Assembly: GCF_019175285.1 (NCBI RefSeq) | Contig: NC_056527.1 | Location: 120,553,273 to 120,617,272, forward strand | Length of the DNA: 64,000 nucleotides | Source: Sceloporus undulatus | Lineage: Eukaryota; Chordata; Lepidosauria; Squamata; Phrynosomatidae | Direction of reading: 5' to 3' | Shown: piece by piece, positions 35,101 to 47,900 of the stretch | Layout of the letters: each line of letters begins with the position of its first letter | Position numbering within the stretch: the first letter of the stretch is position 1 | Notes under the pieces: generated by a model | What the model was told of the DNA's origin: nothing | Databases searched by the model: none | The model's input: the letters and a program-made list of their open reading frames with translations, nothing else | Translations under genes and position numbers: made by a program

Positions 35101-36750
35101 AACCCTGTCAAGGAGAATCTAGGAGCAATGAGGCTCTTTGCAATGTGGGGCTGCACCTTGGTTTGGTGGCACCTTAGACAGGAAGGCAGACCCCCAAAAG
35201 GAAGGCTCACCTGACTCCCAGGAACTGAGGCTGCTCTCCCGGCGCACTGGTCTCCGTCTCCATCTTCAGGCTGTCGATGTGCGCGATGGAAATGACGGTG
35301 GCCGCCACGTACCACGGGAGCCCCATGAAGGAGCAGATGGCCATCAGGATGCCAACCCAGAAGAGGTCCAGATGGTAGCCGGCTGCTTTCTGGAACAGGA
35401 AGCCCATGCCATGCAATCCAAGCACCAACCATTTAAATGACATTTTAAAAAGCAACCCAACCCTTTTGTGTTCCAGGTTTAATGAAGATTAAAAGAGCTT
35501 TATATCCCATGACAACTGGCAGCTTCCATGTCACTGGGCTGCTGGATCCATGCCAGTTTTTCATCTGACCTTTAATACAGTGATCCAAAGTGCTAGACCT
35601 GATCCTCCAAATATTGGTTCTGCATGTGAAGTCAAAGGCTTTCACGGCCAGCATCCATAGTCTTTTGGTGGGTTTTTTGGGTTATGTGGCCATGTTCTAG
35701 AAGAGTTTATTCCTGATGTTTCACCTGCATCTGTGGCTGGCATCTTCAGAGAAGTGAGTGGGGTATACCAAGGATCACATACAGTGTCTATACCCTACAC
35801 ACTTCCATGCCACCATTTTCAGAAGGATGCCAGCCATCGACGCAGGCAAAAAGTCAGGAATAAATTCTTCTAGAACAGTGGTTCTCATCCTTCCTAATTC
35901 CCCAAACCTTTACTACAGTTCCTTATGTTGTGGTGACCCTCAACCATAAAATTATTTTCGTTGCTACTACATACTGCATGTGTTTTCCAATGGTTTTAGG
36001 CAACCCCTGTGAAAGGGTTGTTCGATCCCCAAAGGGGTTGTGACCCAGAGGTGGAGAACCACTGTTCTAGAACTTGGCCACCCTGAAAAACCCACAAAAA
36101 ACCTTATTGGTTCAGCCCTTTGGCATTTCCCCTTAAAAGCTGGGAGAGAAGCACAGCTGAACTGACCACTGTTTGCACTCCTTCAGTTGTGTCTCTGTCC
36201 ACAGAGTTTCATCCCAAGCAATACTGGAGATAGCCTCCTCGAAGGGGAAACATACCCTGAGCTTGTGCTCCTTTCTGTTCACGATGACGGCGGTGATCTG
36301 CTGGTCCATGAAGATCAGGATGGTGACCAAGAGAGCTGGGAGTGCGCTGGCCAAGTAGATCCACCACGGGTTCTTTCCAAAGGGGAACACGAACCACCCT
36401 CGGTCCAGGCGGGTCGGCTGCGCAAGGCAAGGCAAGGAGGCAGGACACAAGGCTGGTGTTGGATGGCAATGCCGTGTAACATGCACAACTGAACATGCAA
36501 CCAAAGGAATGTTGCTATTGTGTGCCTTCAAGTCATTTCTGATTTATGGTGACGCTGAAACTATCACAGGGGTTATCTTTTCATGCTTAGGCTTAGCAAA
36601 CCTGGAACCACTTTGTTTTCCTGCCACCAATGGACCCAAACAGTGCAGATGGTTTTGCTGATGTTGTTTGGTGCCTTGAAAAATTGACCCCAAAAACCTG
36701 AGTTGACTTATCCATGGATCAATGTAAGTACTGCATTTTAACTCTCCTTC

Positions 36751-36803
<53 letters not shown>

Positions 36804-39800
36804 NNNNNNNNNNATCTATCTCTCTCTATGGCAAAAGGCAAAAGTTTAATCTGCCCTGGAAGCACTGACCGCCTTCTACTCTCTCATCCATCCAGCCTTT
36901 AGTATATGCACTAATAGTTATTCCTGCTGGGATTTTGTAAGTTCTTAGGCATTGTTTCCCTTTGCTTCAACCTTTACGTCCTTCATTACATGCCCTTAAA
37001 TTTTACCCTCAACTTATCAATGGGTCATATCAAAATCCGTAATTTTGGCCCCAAAACCTGCCCTTGACTTGTCCATGAGGTCGACTTATATTCAAGTATT
37101 GTATATACAGCATGTTCCTAACAATGTATTTTTAAAAACAACAACAAAAATTATGAAAAACTGAATAAACAAGTTAGCAAATTGGGGCTATTCTTGGTTT
37201 ATAAGGATCAAGTGGGCGGCTGCCTCTGAGTAACAGTAGGTACAGAAATATGACTTTGGAAGGGATGCCAAAGGCCATGCCATCCAACCCCTTTTTGACC
37301 GAGGAGGAATTAACTGCAAAAGCAATCCCCGAAAGGCGGCATGGAGCTGGGCAACTTAATACTCATTTAGCTCTTGTGATGCAGGCATTTGTTTTACCTT
37401 AAAGTCTGTAGGCACTTGCAGTTTTGGAGTATTCAGTCCAACTAAGACATCGAGACCAACAAACATGAGTATGGACATGAAGATAGAGAAGTCACTAATA
37501 AGTTTACGAAGCTAGAAGAAAAAGGAGAAAGAGAAAACGCAGACAACAGAAAGAAAGCAGAGAGTGACTATATATGACAGAGAACAGAAAGATTTAATGG
37601 AAGAAGTATGGTCAGAAAATTAGAAGCATAAAGTGCTAATCAAGATCAAACAAGACACTATGTTCACTATGTTTTAAATCAGAGATGCTCCCCTGAGTGA
37701 GGAAAGACATCTCTTGGTCACGGCACATGCTTTCCCACATGCATTTAGTGCGCTTTGTTTTGCGGCCGGTCATTGGAAAGTAAACGCAGGATTAATTTGC
37801 AAATCTGATCACTGAAGTATGCATCTCTGAGGGATTCATCCGTGGGAAAATGCCTCTCCTTAGTGTCTAGATGGATCTTGAGAAAGAAGCAAGAACAATC
37901 TTTTCCAAAACCAATGTTGGGGTCAGCATCTGGGAGCATTGGCTAATAGTCCAAGACTTCTGTAAACCTTCTCCCTTCCCTAAAGCACTTTGAAGGGATT
38001 AAAACAGAGGCAAGGCAGAAAATCCAGGGATGATTCCCTTCCAAGGACCCCATTTATAGCAGTTGGGGAGGGTCCTTGCTGGTGCTAGCCATGTTTAGTT
38101 TTAACACATTTTGCAAATGCACCAGGAGTTGTCACTTGCGATCTGAGAATTGCATTCTTGGAGACACTGCAAATTCTAGGGTTCGCGTCTCAAGATTGTG
38201 CAATGAACCCTCTGTGCAACTTTTTGTGTAAACCCCAGTCCTGCTTTGACTGTTGGCCGTTGTCCCCATCAATGGTCCTTCCCTGTCTGAGTTTGCAGAA
38301 GACAGAAAAGAAGAAGCAGGTGAAGGAACGGCTGGAGCAGAGGAAGACAGGAAGGTGAAGGGGGTGCCAACGCCCCGCAAGAGGGATCCGAACCTTAATG
38401 ATACTGGGCACATGCAACTTGGGGGTTTCCAGTCCAAAACAGGCGTCTATCCCACAGAAGAACAGGATGGAGAAGACAATGGAGAAATCAGCTATCAAGG
38501 CCCTGACCTGAAGGGAGACGGCGCCGGAAGGGAAAAGAGCACATTAAGCACAAGGGGAAACATACAGCAAAGGGATCAAGAGGGATATTCCCCATCTACC
38601 TAGGAATGAACTAGATTTAAGTGACATGAATCCTCCTTTGGAGACGTACCACTTAGTTCAATTCAACATGGAGCCCCCCCAAACTCTTACCTTTGTTGGA
38701 AAGTAGCGGCTGAACTTGAATTTTTTCAGAGTCAAAGTCATGGAGTAAGTCCCAAAGAAGAGGATGAAAGACATGAGGGCCAAATCCGGGACAAATTTGC
38801 AGGACTTCCCCACAAGGTTCCCTCCGTATTTCAAGCACTCCTTTTTGCTCAGCTGAGTCCAGTCCAGAGCTGTGACATTAAGGGGGTTGTACTTGGAGGG
38901 AAGAGGAAAGAAAAGCAGGAGTATATTAGTCCAAAGAGATGCTGCGGTCTTCACTCAGGAATCATGCAACCTCCCGACGTTGTTGGACTCGAGCCTTTCC
39001 CACCTATTTGGAAAGACTCATGGGAGTTGCAGTCCAATCATGCAATGCCAACCTGGAAGGTTGCATGATTCACACCCCTGCCTTACACAGAGCTTGCTCA
39101 GCACTTGCTCCTCTTACAAACTTCCCACTAAAGAATATATTTGTTTATTTGAAGTGGATATTATATATTAGGAATAGAAGTGAGCATCAGGGCAGTTTTG
39201 CAAATCTGTGTCAAGCTCCTTCCAAGGTTCCCAAGATTAAAACACACTCCCTTCTCAGCAAGAATTTGGGGGAAGAACTTGACTGATCTAAATTGCAATC
39301 AAAACCTTGTATTTAAAAAATCCATGCTCCTCCCAATTGCAGTTTGTAATCCATGAATTCACACTGGAAAACACCTGCAGAAATAGGTGCCTTCCAGGTG
39401 TCCAGTTTGGCTGGCCAAAGAACGAAGCCATGGAAAAAGCCATCCGCTGGGTGGCAACAGTTGTCCAGATTTAGTTGAATACTGTACTTGGAAATGCATG
39501 TTCATTCACAAGAAAATCCTAGACACACTGCGCTTCCTTGGAACTGTCTGCCTGGGTTCAATGGGGCTTTACTGCCAGCCAGGTAAATACACTCAGGAAT
39601 AGACTAATGTTAGTCGATATGAAGTTTGGAGAGGGTCATTCTTGACCCATACCTCTCCATCTAATCCAGTCCTGTTCTTCCACATAGGAATACACAACTG
39701 AATCATTCCTGAAAGATGCCCACCCAAACTCTGTTTAAAGACCTCCAAAGAAGGAGAGGAAATCCATTATATTTGGGCATGAAACCTTGCCCTGAATTGC

Positions 39801-41868
39801 CTTTTCAATAAAAAAGTTCCCCCTAATGTTTAGGAAGACCCTCTCCTCTTGCAATTTGAACCCATGACTTATGTTATTTTTATCTACAGTATTTACAATA
39901 TTTATTCCCTGCTCTTCAGCCCCAAAGGCTCTCAGAGCAGCCTCCAGAAAGCAATTCCAATGACTCCCTCTTTTCATGTTCTGGTCCCTGGAGCAGCAGA
40001 AAACAAGCTCACTCCATCTTCCCCATGCAATCCATTCACTTCTTGGTTAATTTACTCAGAGCAGAAAGGAGGAGGAGGAGCAGGAGGAAGAGGAGAGCCC
40101 TTGGCTACTCACCACAGAGATGTTAGTGTTGTTTGGTGCCAGTGGAGCTGAAGCATTGAACAAGGTGGTATTCACTGCAGAAAAGGAGTTGGTTGAGATT
40201 TAAAAAAGAATATTAAGACAAAGTCTCATGTCAGATATGAAAGTCAAAGGGTTATCTCCATTGGCTCAAGCCATTCTGGCAAACGGCTGCTTTGGTGGCA
40301 AAAGAGAAAGACAAAACCAGAATTCGGATTGAGTTACAGATCTTGGGGGGGATTTGCAGCCCAACCTCTTCCTTGTGAGACACACACAGCCCTTGTGACA
40401 CTTTGCAAACTTCCCACTAAATACAGGAAGGTGATATAAAGGAGTCCGGGATGATGTGCCAACTACACACATATGCACTACACTTTGTAGGTTAGTAAGG
40501 CAATGCCCGCATGTAGGAATGACGCTTGGTATATTGGAATAACAAACCCCTGGTTCTAACTCCAGCAGAAACTTCTCTTTAATTAAAGTTAAAGTTAGAT
40601 GGCCTCCAAAGTAGCTGCTCCAAAAGGAGACCTTTGCTGAAAGCCAGGTGTGCTTTTGGCTTGTATCACCTGAGAGGATGCTTTCTGTCTTTGCAAAAGA
40701 AGGTCACTGAGAAACCATTTCAGATCAGGATGATGGGCAAGATCCAGGACTTGCGCATAACACCATCCATCTTAGAAAAGACCATGATGGAGCTATGAAG
40801 ACCTGAATCCCCAGCTCCACTTAGCTCAATGGGATTTAACTATGGGCAGATTGTCGCCTGCCATCAAGTTGACTTCAGCTTATGGGAATCCTAGGAATGA
40901 CTTCAAATGACAGATCTCTAAGAGCCTGAGCCATTAGCAGCCTGGCTTCCGGTCTTGCAAACCCAGGACAACCGGGGCTTCCTCGGCTTTATCTTTCCCC
41001 ATTGCAATCAAATTTCCTTGCATTCTCCTCCTCCTCAATGAATCCTGCTGACCAAAGTATGACAGCCTCCATTTAGCCTTTTTGGCTTCTGGAGAAGGTT
41101 CGTGCTTGAATTGCTCTAGGCCCCATGGACTGGTCTTTTGGGACGCTCCTCCGACGCCACGTTTCCAATGGGCCGGTTCTCTTCTTGACTGCTCTCTTCA
41201 CCATCCAGCTTTAGCATCCCTATAGAGACCCGCTTAGGATTTACTTACAGGTTCACTCTGAATTCAGGTACGTATTAATTCAGTGGGTCCAAACGGTCAC
41301 TCTTTAAAAAAGAGGTCCACCATAAACCTCTAATTTAAAACAGCAGCAACATTTCCTACTTGCTTTAGACTCAGATGCAGGTAATGAAGTCTCCTCTGAT
41401 TCATAGATTTACCCAGTAATAAAAAAGGAAGATATGTGGCTAAAGAGAATCTATGGAAAAGAAAGAGTAACTCCTTCTATTTGAAGGGATGCAGAGAAGA
41501 GGGAAAGGCTCAAGGTGCTGGAAAAGGTGGTTTTATTCTTGCAGTTAGTAGCCCAAGGTCTTGTGATTTAGTTGACTTGACGTCTTGTTATTTTTCTTTT
41601 AACAGCCCCCAAAGAAGTCTATTAAATATTACTAGGCTGGAACGCATTAGGATAAATGCAAGAATAAAGTCATATTTTACAACATTTGGACTTCATCTCT
41701 TCTCTGTGTTGAGTAAGTTGCAACATGAGGAGTTTTGCACAGAGACTTCTCTTTGAGTCCTGGCTTCAGCAAAGACGATGCAAAGCCACAGCTTTATTGC
41801 TGGCAATTCTGAACAGGTAAAAAGTCTTTAATAACCTTCCCCTTGTCCAAGAATCAATATTATTTTAA

Positions 41869-41910
<42 letters not shown>

Positions 41911-43224
41911 GAGGAGAAATGGCTGCTGGGTTAGAATCAAGGGATGTGTTTTTGTTCTTTTGCTACAGAACCAACCTTGAATTACTGAGACAAAGCAAAC
42001 TCAAACTGAGCAAAAACGGAGCCACTTGAACCTTTGAATCCTAGGCTTCCTTTTACAGGGTTTCAACAATATTTCTCTCCGCAACCATCAGTTTTGCCGG
42101 AACCAGACATTTTTGGGGGTAAATTTTAATACCTTTTTAAAAAATGATTGTTTCATGACCCGACTTTAAACGGTTTTGCAGCGTTGGCTGCATTCGTTCC
42201 TTGACGAAAAAAGGAGGTTTTGAGTGAGAAGGGCCATTGAAAGCAGAGATCGGAGCAAAAAGAAAAAGGGTACGAGTATCAAATATTAAATGGTTTTAAT
42301 ATTTATAAAGTGATACTCACTTGAGATTGAAAGCAGCCAAATAGATGTTTGCAGCAGAGACAAATATGGGACAAATCAGTTACAGTAATAAAAAACCATA
42401 ACTAGCAAAAATGTATATATATATATGTATTAAAAAAAGGTTCAAAATTAAAAACATATACTCTTAATATAAAAAGGAGAGATAAACTTTAAATCTGAAA
42501 CCATTTTAGACACAATCAGTAGATATAGAAAGGAGCAAAACGAAAGGGTCCCCAGTCAAAACCCATTTCAGTCCAGAAGGAGTTGAGGAATTGAATCCAC
42601 CATCAATATAAAACATATAGAAGTCTAGAAAGAAATTATATCCATATATATAAAAATCCCTGCAAATCCAAAGGTAGGGAGGCATCACTTAGGATGGCTC
42701 TGATGGCAAAACATTTGGATCGCTGGCTGTTTGTTGGGGGGATTTAGTAAAATACTACTTAATGGTATTAAAGGAGATTGAAATTAAGCATTAGAGAAGT
42801 CCTAAATTTAGGATCTCCTTCTCCCATATGGCACATGTTTATGATGCTATGGATATCCCAAGACATCCTCTAATATAATTCCTAGCAGTTGGAATGATCT
42901 TTTGGAAAGAGCTTTGGAAAATCCTTGCAGGAAGCATCTCTTTTAAGAAAGGGATGAAGTTTTGAGGGTTTGAGACTCCGAGGAGCAAACGGAGATTCAG
43001 AAATATTTTTAAACGTAGTCAAGAAACAGGTTTATTGAGAGTTTGGAAATCCTGGGAAGAAGAGCTAAATAGCTGAAGATCTTTGGGGTTTGGGACCTAG
43101 ATCTCTGGGGATCTTTGGGGTTAGCCTTCAGTAAAAATACTGAGAACAAGCTTCAGGTAACAGCATTTTCTGCATAGAAAGCCACATATCGGCGCATAAA
43201 ATGCTTTTCTTTTGCAAAACCTTC

Positions 43225-43273
<49 letters not shown>

Positions 43274-44876
43274 GAATAAGTCCCAAACTGTGAAGAGCCT
43301 TTGAGAACTGCACAGCCTTTGACAACTACCTTGGACCTCCCCAGTCCTGTAAATGCTAGATTCATATGTATTTTTCACATGGGAAATTATGTGCTTTTGC
43401 CAATATCCCCACAATCCACATTCTTGTGAAAAAAGGCTCGGAGTGGTGCTGATGGAGACTGCGCAACCTCCCAATGCCTTGCAAAGCGGACTAGCAGCCA
43501 GCGCGGCCGTCTATCTTGCGCCAGGCGGACGGAGGACTTGGACTCACCTGGGTCTGGCGCAATGCACTCGCACTTGTACATGGTGACGTAGTCCGGCTTG
43601 AAGTCCGAGTTGATGGGGTAGTACTTAAAGGCCCCGATCATCTTCTTGATGGCGTCGTAGATGAAGATGAAGCTGATGAGGGTGGAGAAGCCTTCCTCCG
43701 TGAAGCGGGTGATGTACTTGATGATGAAGCTGGCATCGGTGGCCACCAGGATAAGGCACTGCAGGGCAGAATGCAAGCCGATCCAGAGGCGGAACTCCAT
43801 GTAGTCTATGCCATTGCCTCTGCGCATGGGGAAAGAAGGGCACCGGGGCTCAGAAACGATGCCAGCAAGGACGCCTATAAGCGCACCTCTGGGACTGACA
43901 GGCTTATTTTAAGACCCACAAAACAGTGATCGCTTTATTGGTCACCCAAAATGCACTTAATACATATTTTGCAACATGTGTTTTGTGCATTTTGGTTGGC
44001 CAATAACGTTATCACTGCTTTGTGGGCTTGGGATGTTATTGTATTTTGCTACTTGGTCAACATGGCTATCTCTGGGCATGGTTTATTTTAGTATGTAAAG
44101 GATCATATAGCATCTTTGAGACTAAACAAAAGAGAGAGGTTGGCATAAGATCTCTTTAAATACTGGTTTAAAGTTATTACCTATAAAGCCCTAAATGGCT
44201 TGGGCCCAGGGTACTTGGAGGACCGCCTCTCTCCATACAATCCGCCCCGCACACTCAGATCAACTGGGCAGCAATTATTAAGAGCTCCAGAGGTCAGATT
44301 AGTTACTACCACCAGGAGGGCCTTTACCACCTCGGCCCCCAACCTCTGGAACTCGCTGCCTGCTGAGCTCCGCTCGGCCACCTCCCTGCCCTAATTTAAG
44401 AAGGGGTTGAAGACATATCTTTTCGAGCGAGCCTACCCCTGACTCTACCTCTACCCCCCCCCCCGGTATATTTCTCACCCCTCTTCGTCAGCTGGTTGAG
44501 CTGGCATGAGTTTGCTTGTTTTTATTGTAATGTTTGTAATGTATTTTAATATGTTTGATGTATGGATTGCTTGTTGTACACCGCCTGATTTCTAGAAGGG
44601 CGGTAAGAAATAATTTTATTATTATTAATTATTATTATTTCCAAACTAACACAGCTATGCCTTTGGCTTAGTTTAGCAAAGGAAGCGCATACAAATTAAA
44701 CCAGTGAGTCCCAAAGGTGTTTCTGGATTCCTTTGTCTCTCTTCCCTTTTCCATTTTATGTTTAAACAGATTAACATGACTATCACTTTGGAAACACTAA
44801 GCCATGAAACTCACTGGGTGACCTTAGCCTAACTCACTGGATAAAGTAACAAGGAAACAGTGCCATGTACAACAAT

Positions 44877-44933
<57 letters not shown>

Positions 44934-47900
44934 NNNNNNNNNNTAATCCACCTGAGCTCATGGGCGGAAAGGTAGGATATAAACACAGTAAATGCATGAC
45001 AACTCATACAGACATTTTTATTATCTGCCATGGAGTAGGGCATATGGAACCGAAATCATAAAAACAAATACAGGAATCACAAAGTTGGAAGGTCATCAAG
45101 TCTAATCTATATTGTTCAATGCAAGATATCCAACTAAAGCTTTTCCAATAAGCAGTTTTTCAACCTCTTTTTGAAGACACCCAGAGAAGGGATACAGTAA
45201 TGGAATTTTGTGCTTAAGCAAAAAAAGGAAGGAAGGAAGGAAGGAAGGAAGGAAGGAAGATGAGACTCCTTTTGGTCACATGACTTTCCACTTACTTGCT
45301 GAAATCGTAGAGCAGTTTTTCAAAGATGAGGATGGGTCCGGTGCTGCTCAAGATGATGAGGGGCTGCCCAGCGAAGAAGCAGAACATGGCACCCGCCATC
45401 GCTGTGCCAAGGAAGCTCTCCATGACTCCCTGGAAGGAGGGAGAAAATGCCACATAACATTGGTAAGCGTTATTAGGCCCCTTCTGATAGGGTCAAAAGA
45501 ACTGTAGTATTGGAAGGGATCCCAAGGGCCACTGAACCTCAACCACTGGCCCCAGAGCAAAAACCTCACAGCTGAAGCACCCCAGAAGTGACCACCAAAC
45601 CTCTAAGGAGAAAGCCCAGGTCCAGTGAGTCAATGGCTGCCTGTTTCTTCCCTTTTTGGTCCGAAACTTGCCTGGTAGTTTTCCGTGGCATCGCCCAGCA
45701 ACCCGCCAAAGGTAATGGCATTTGTGATGCAGCCAAGGTAGATGAAGAGGATCGCAGATATCGATTGGATATGAAAACCTTCGTAGAAATCGCTCGGGAA
45801 CCAGGGCAGTTTCCGCTTGATATCCAAAAACAGGCCACCGCAAAACCTGGGGGGAAAAACACACACACAGCTGTCGACACGCTGCACAAAAAAGGAAGTC
45901 CACATTTGGTCCCATGTCAAGGAGGCAGAGCATCTATCCCAGGTTTCATATACACTAATCCTTCTATATTTGCAGCTTTGATTATTCATGGATTTGATTA
46001 ATATGTTCTCTCTAGAAATATCTAGGTTCTCTAGTGCAACTCTATGGTCAACTTTAACTAAATGTTGCACTGAAAGACCTAGAGATTCCTAGAGAGAGTA
46101 CTCCACTAGGCAACTCTATGGTCAATATTTGGCAGATGTTGACCACAGAGTTGCCCTGGAGGACCTAGAGATTCCTAGAGAGGACACTCCTCTAGGCCTT
46201 TGTAGCTCCTCCAACGCAGTTCTATGGTCAGTGTCTGTCAGATGTTGACCACAGAGTTGCCCTGGAGGACCTAGAGATTCCTAGAGAGGTGTCCTCTCAG
46301 GTAAAAACATAGTGTTTTTGCTCTTTGCGGTTTATCCATATTCATGGGGGTCTTGTGCCCCTGACCCCAGTGAATATGGAGGGACAAGTGTAGTGGTAAA
46401 AGACCGCTCCAAGATGCTGATCCTAGTTGGGGTGATACGGCTGAGCATCCTGGACAACTCCTTTGATGTTCAGGGAAAAAACCTGGATGGTCCAAAACAC
46501 TTGCAGGACCAGGGTTTGGGAACGACTGATCTAGGCAGATTCAGGCCGCATCCACACTGGAGAAATAACCCAGTTTGGCACCGCTTTAAGTCTTTGTGGC
46601 TCAAGGCTATGGGATTCTGGGAGTTGGAGTTTGTTGTGGGCCCAGAGCGGAGCAGTTCCGCTCTGGGCCCCACAACATACTCCAACTCCCAGAATCCCAT
46701 AGCCTTGAGCCAATGCAATCAAGTGGTGCCAAACCAGGTTATTTCTCCAGTGTGGATGCAGCTTCTGCCATTTCAGGCAGACCTTTTGGAAAATCTTCTC
46801 TGCTCCTGCCAAAGCAGATTCTGCTTTTTGCTGCAATGTATGGAGGAGTGGCAGGTGCTTAGCTTACCTCCCAGTCCAGACCAGTTCCTCCCCAATTTCA
46901 TGTACGGCTGGCATCTCTTCATCTTCACTGCCACCTCCTCCTCCTCCACCTCCTCCTCCTCCTCCGGCTCCACCGGCCGCCCCATTCATCTGCCCTGCGT
47001 CGCTCAGGGAAAACACAGATTTCCTGGGATGGAGGGGAAAAAATCATGACATTAAGAGTTTGGAAGATCACTTTGCTCACTCACAGATAGGGCTTCAGAG
47101 TAGTATGGTAAATTAACAACTCCACTCTGACACAACCGGCTTTGCACTCCTTGCAAGGAGCAATGGGACTAAAGGAAGGGGCCCTTGCAAGTGAGCAAAG
47201 GAAAAGGTTGCAACAGGGAACTTCTCTCTACCTCTTTTCAGCCGAAGGGATTTTCTTGGGTGGCTCTATCCTAATATTTGGATCCCATTCTCCAGGAGGA
47301 AGAACAATGACTTCATCCAAAAACTCATCTATGCCAGCTATCAGGTCATCTCTGTCCCTCGCTTTGTAGGCAACGTCACTGAACAACTGAAAGCAAAAGC
47401 ATAAGGGAAAGTAAGAGAAAGGAGAGAAAGGCCTCAGCCCCAGAAAACCCCACCTTAGGGTCCCCATAAGTCAGAAATGACTTGAAGGCACAAAACGACA
47501 ACAACAGGATTCAACACCTTGAACCGATCTTTTAAATTTCAGACTTAAACCCAGAGCAAACTGGCTGCCCAGTGAGATGGGATCCTCCGTCCTCCACTGG
47601 CGAAATGTACTTACGTCGTCCACCATGAGAGTGGCGATGGCGCGGCCAATTTCATTGTAGGATTTTGCTTTTCCAGTGGGACCCAAAAGGATGAAGAGGA
47701 ACCTGGGGAAAGAGAGGAGACTCATGAAGCAAGGAGTATGGCTTGCAAGCTGTCTCTGGTGCTGCTCCTTATCTGGAGGCCAGTGATTTGAATATTTTCC
47801 AATATCCTTCCCATCCCTATTTGTAAAATGCATTGTTCCTTTACCTGGTCGGGACGGGGACCTCTGTCACGCCGCCCAACATGGTGGACTGGATGAGCCG

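Larger units (their letters stand above)
36670..37112 (-). mobile_element. Long MITE (tactgtatata type) with internal microsatellite
   Basis: TTTTGGCCCCAAAACCTGCC, TGTCCATGAGGTCGACTTAT and GTATTGTATATAC match the left end of the element at 52,147-52,602 in inverse orientation. An (ATCT)n tract and a gap lie inside. Confidence 0.6.

Noticed and set aside
37511-38394. Both transmembrane exons spliced together in one mRNA
   Set aside because: The frame would stay open, but the protein would gain an extra copy of one helix, which conflicts with the fixed SLC4 topology. Alternative use is more likely.
42300-42345. Possible extra small exon before GTGAGT at about 42,320 (-)
   Set aside because: A good donor is present but there is no AG acceptor at a usable distance, and the flanking exons already join in phase.
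44200-44394. Possible host gene reading [19 protein letters not shown]
   Set aside because: This is the C-terminal signature of an L2-like LINE, with an in-frame stop and a LINE 3' tail.
44834-45043. Poly-methionine, poly-asparagine and poly-histidine open frames here and at 8,181, 58,808 and 58,893
   Set aside because: They are translations of ATC, AAT and GAT microsatellites.
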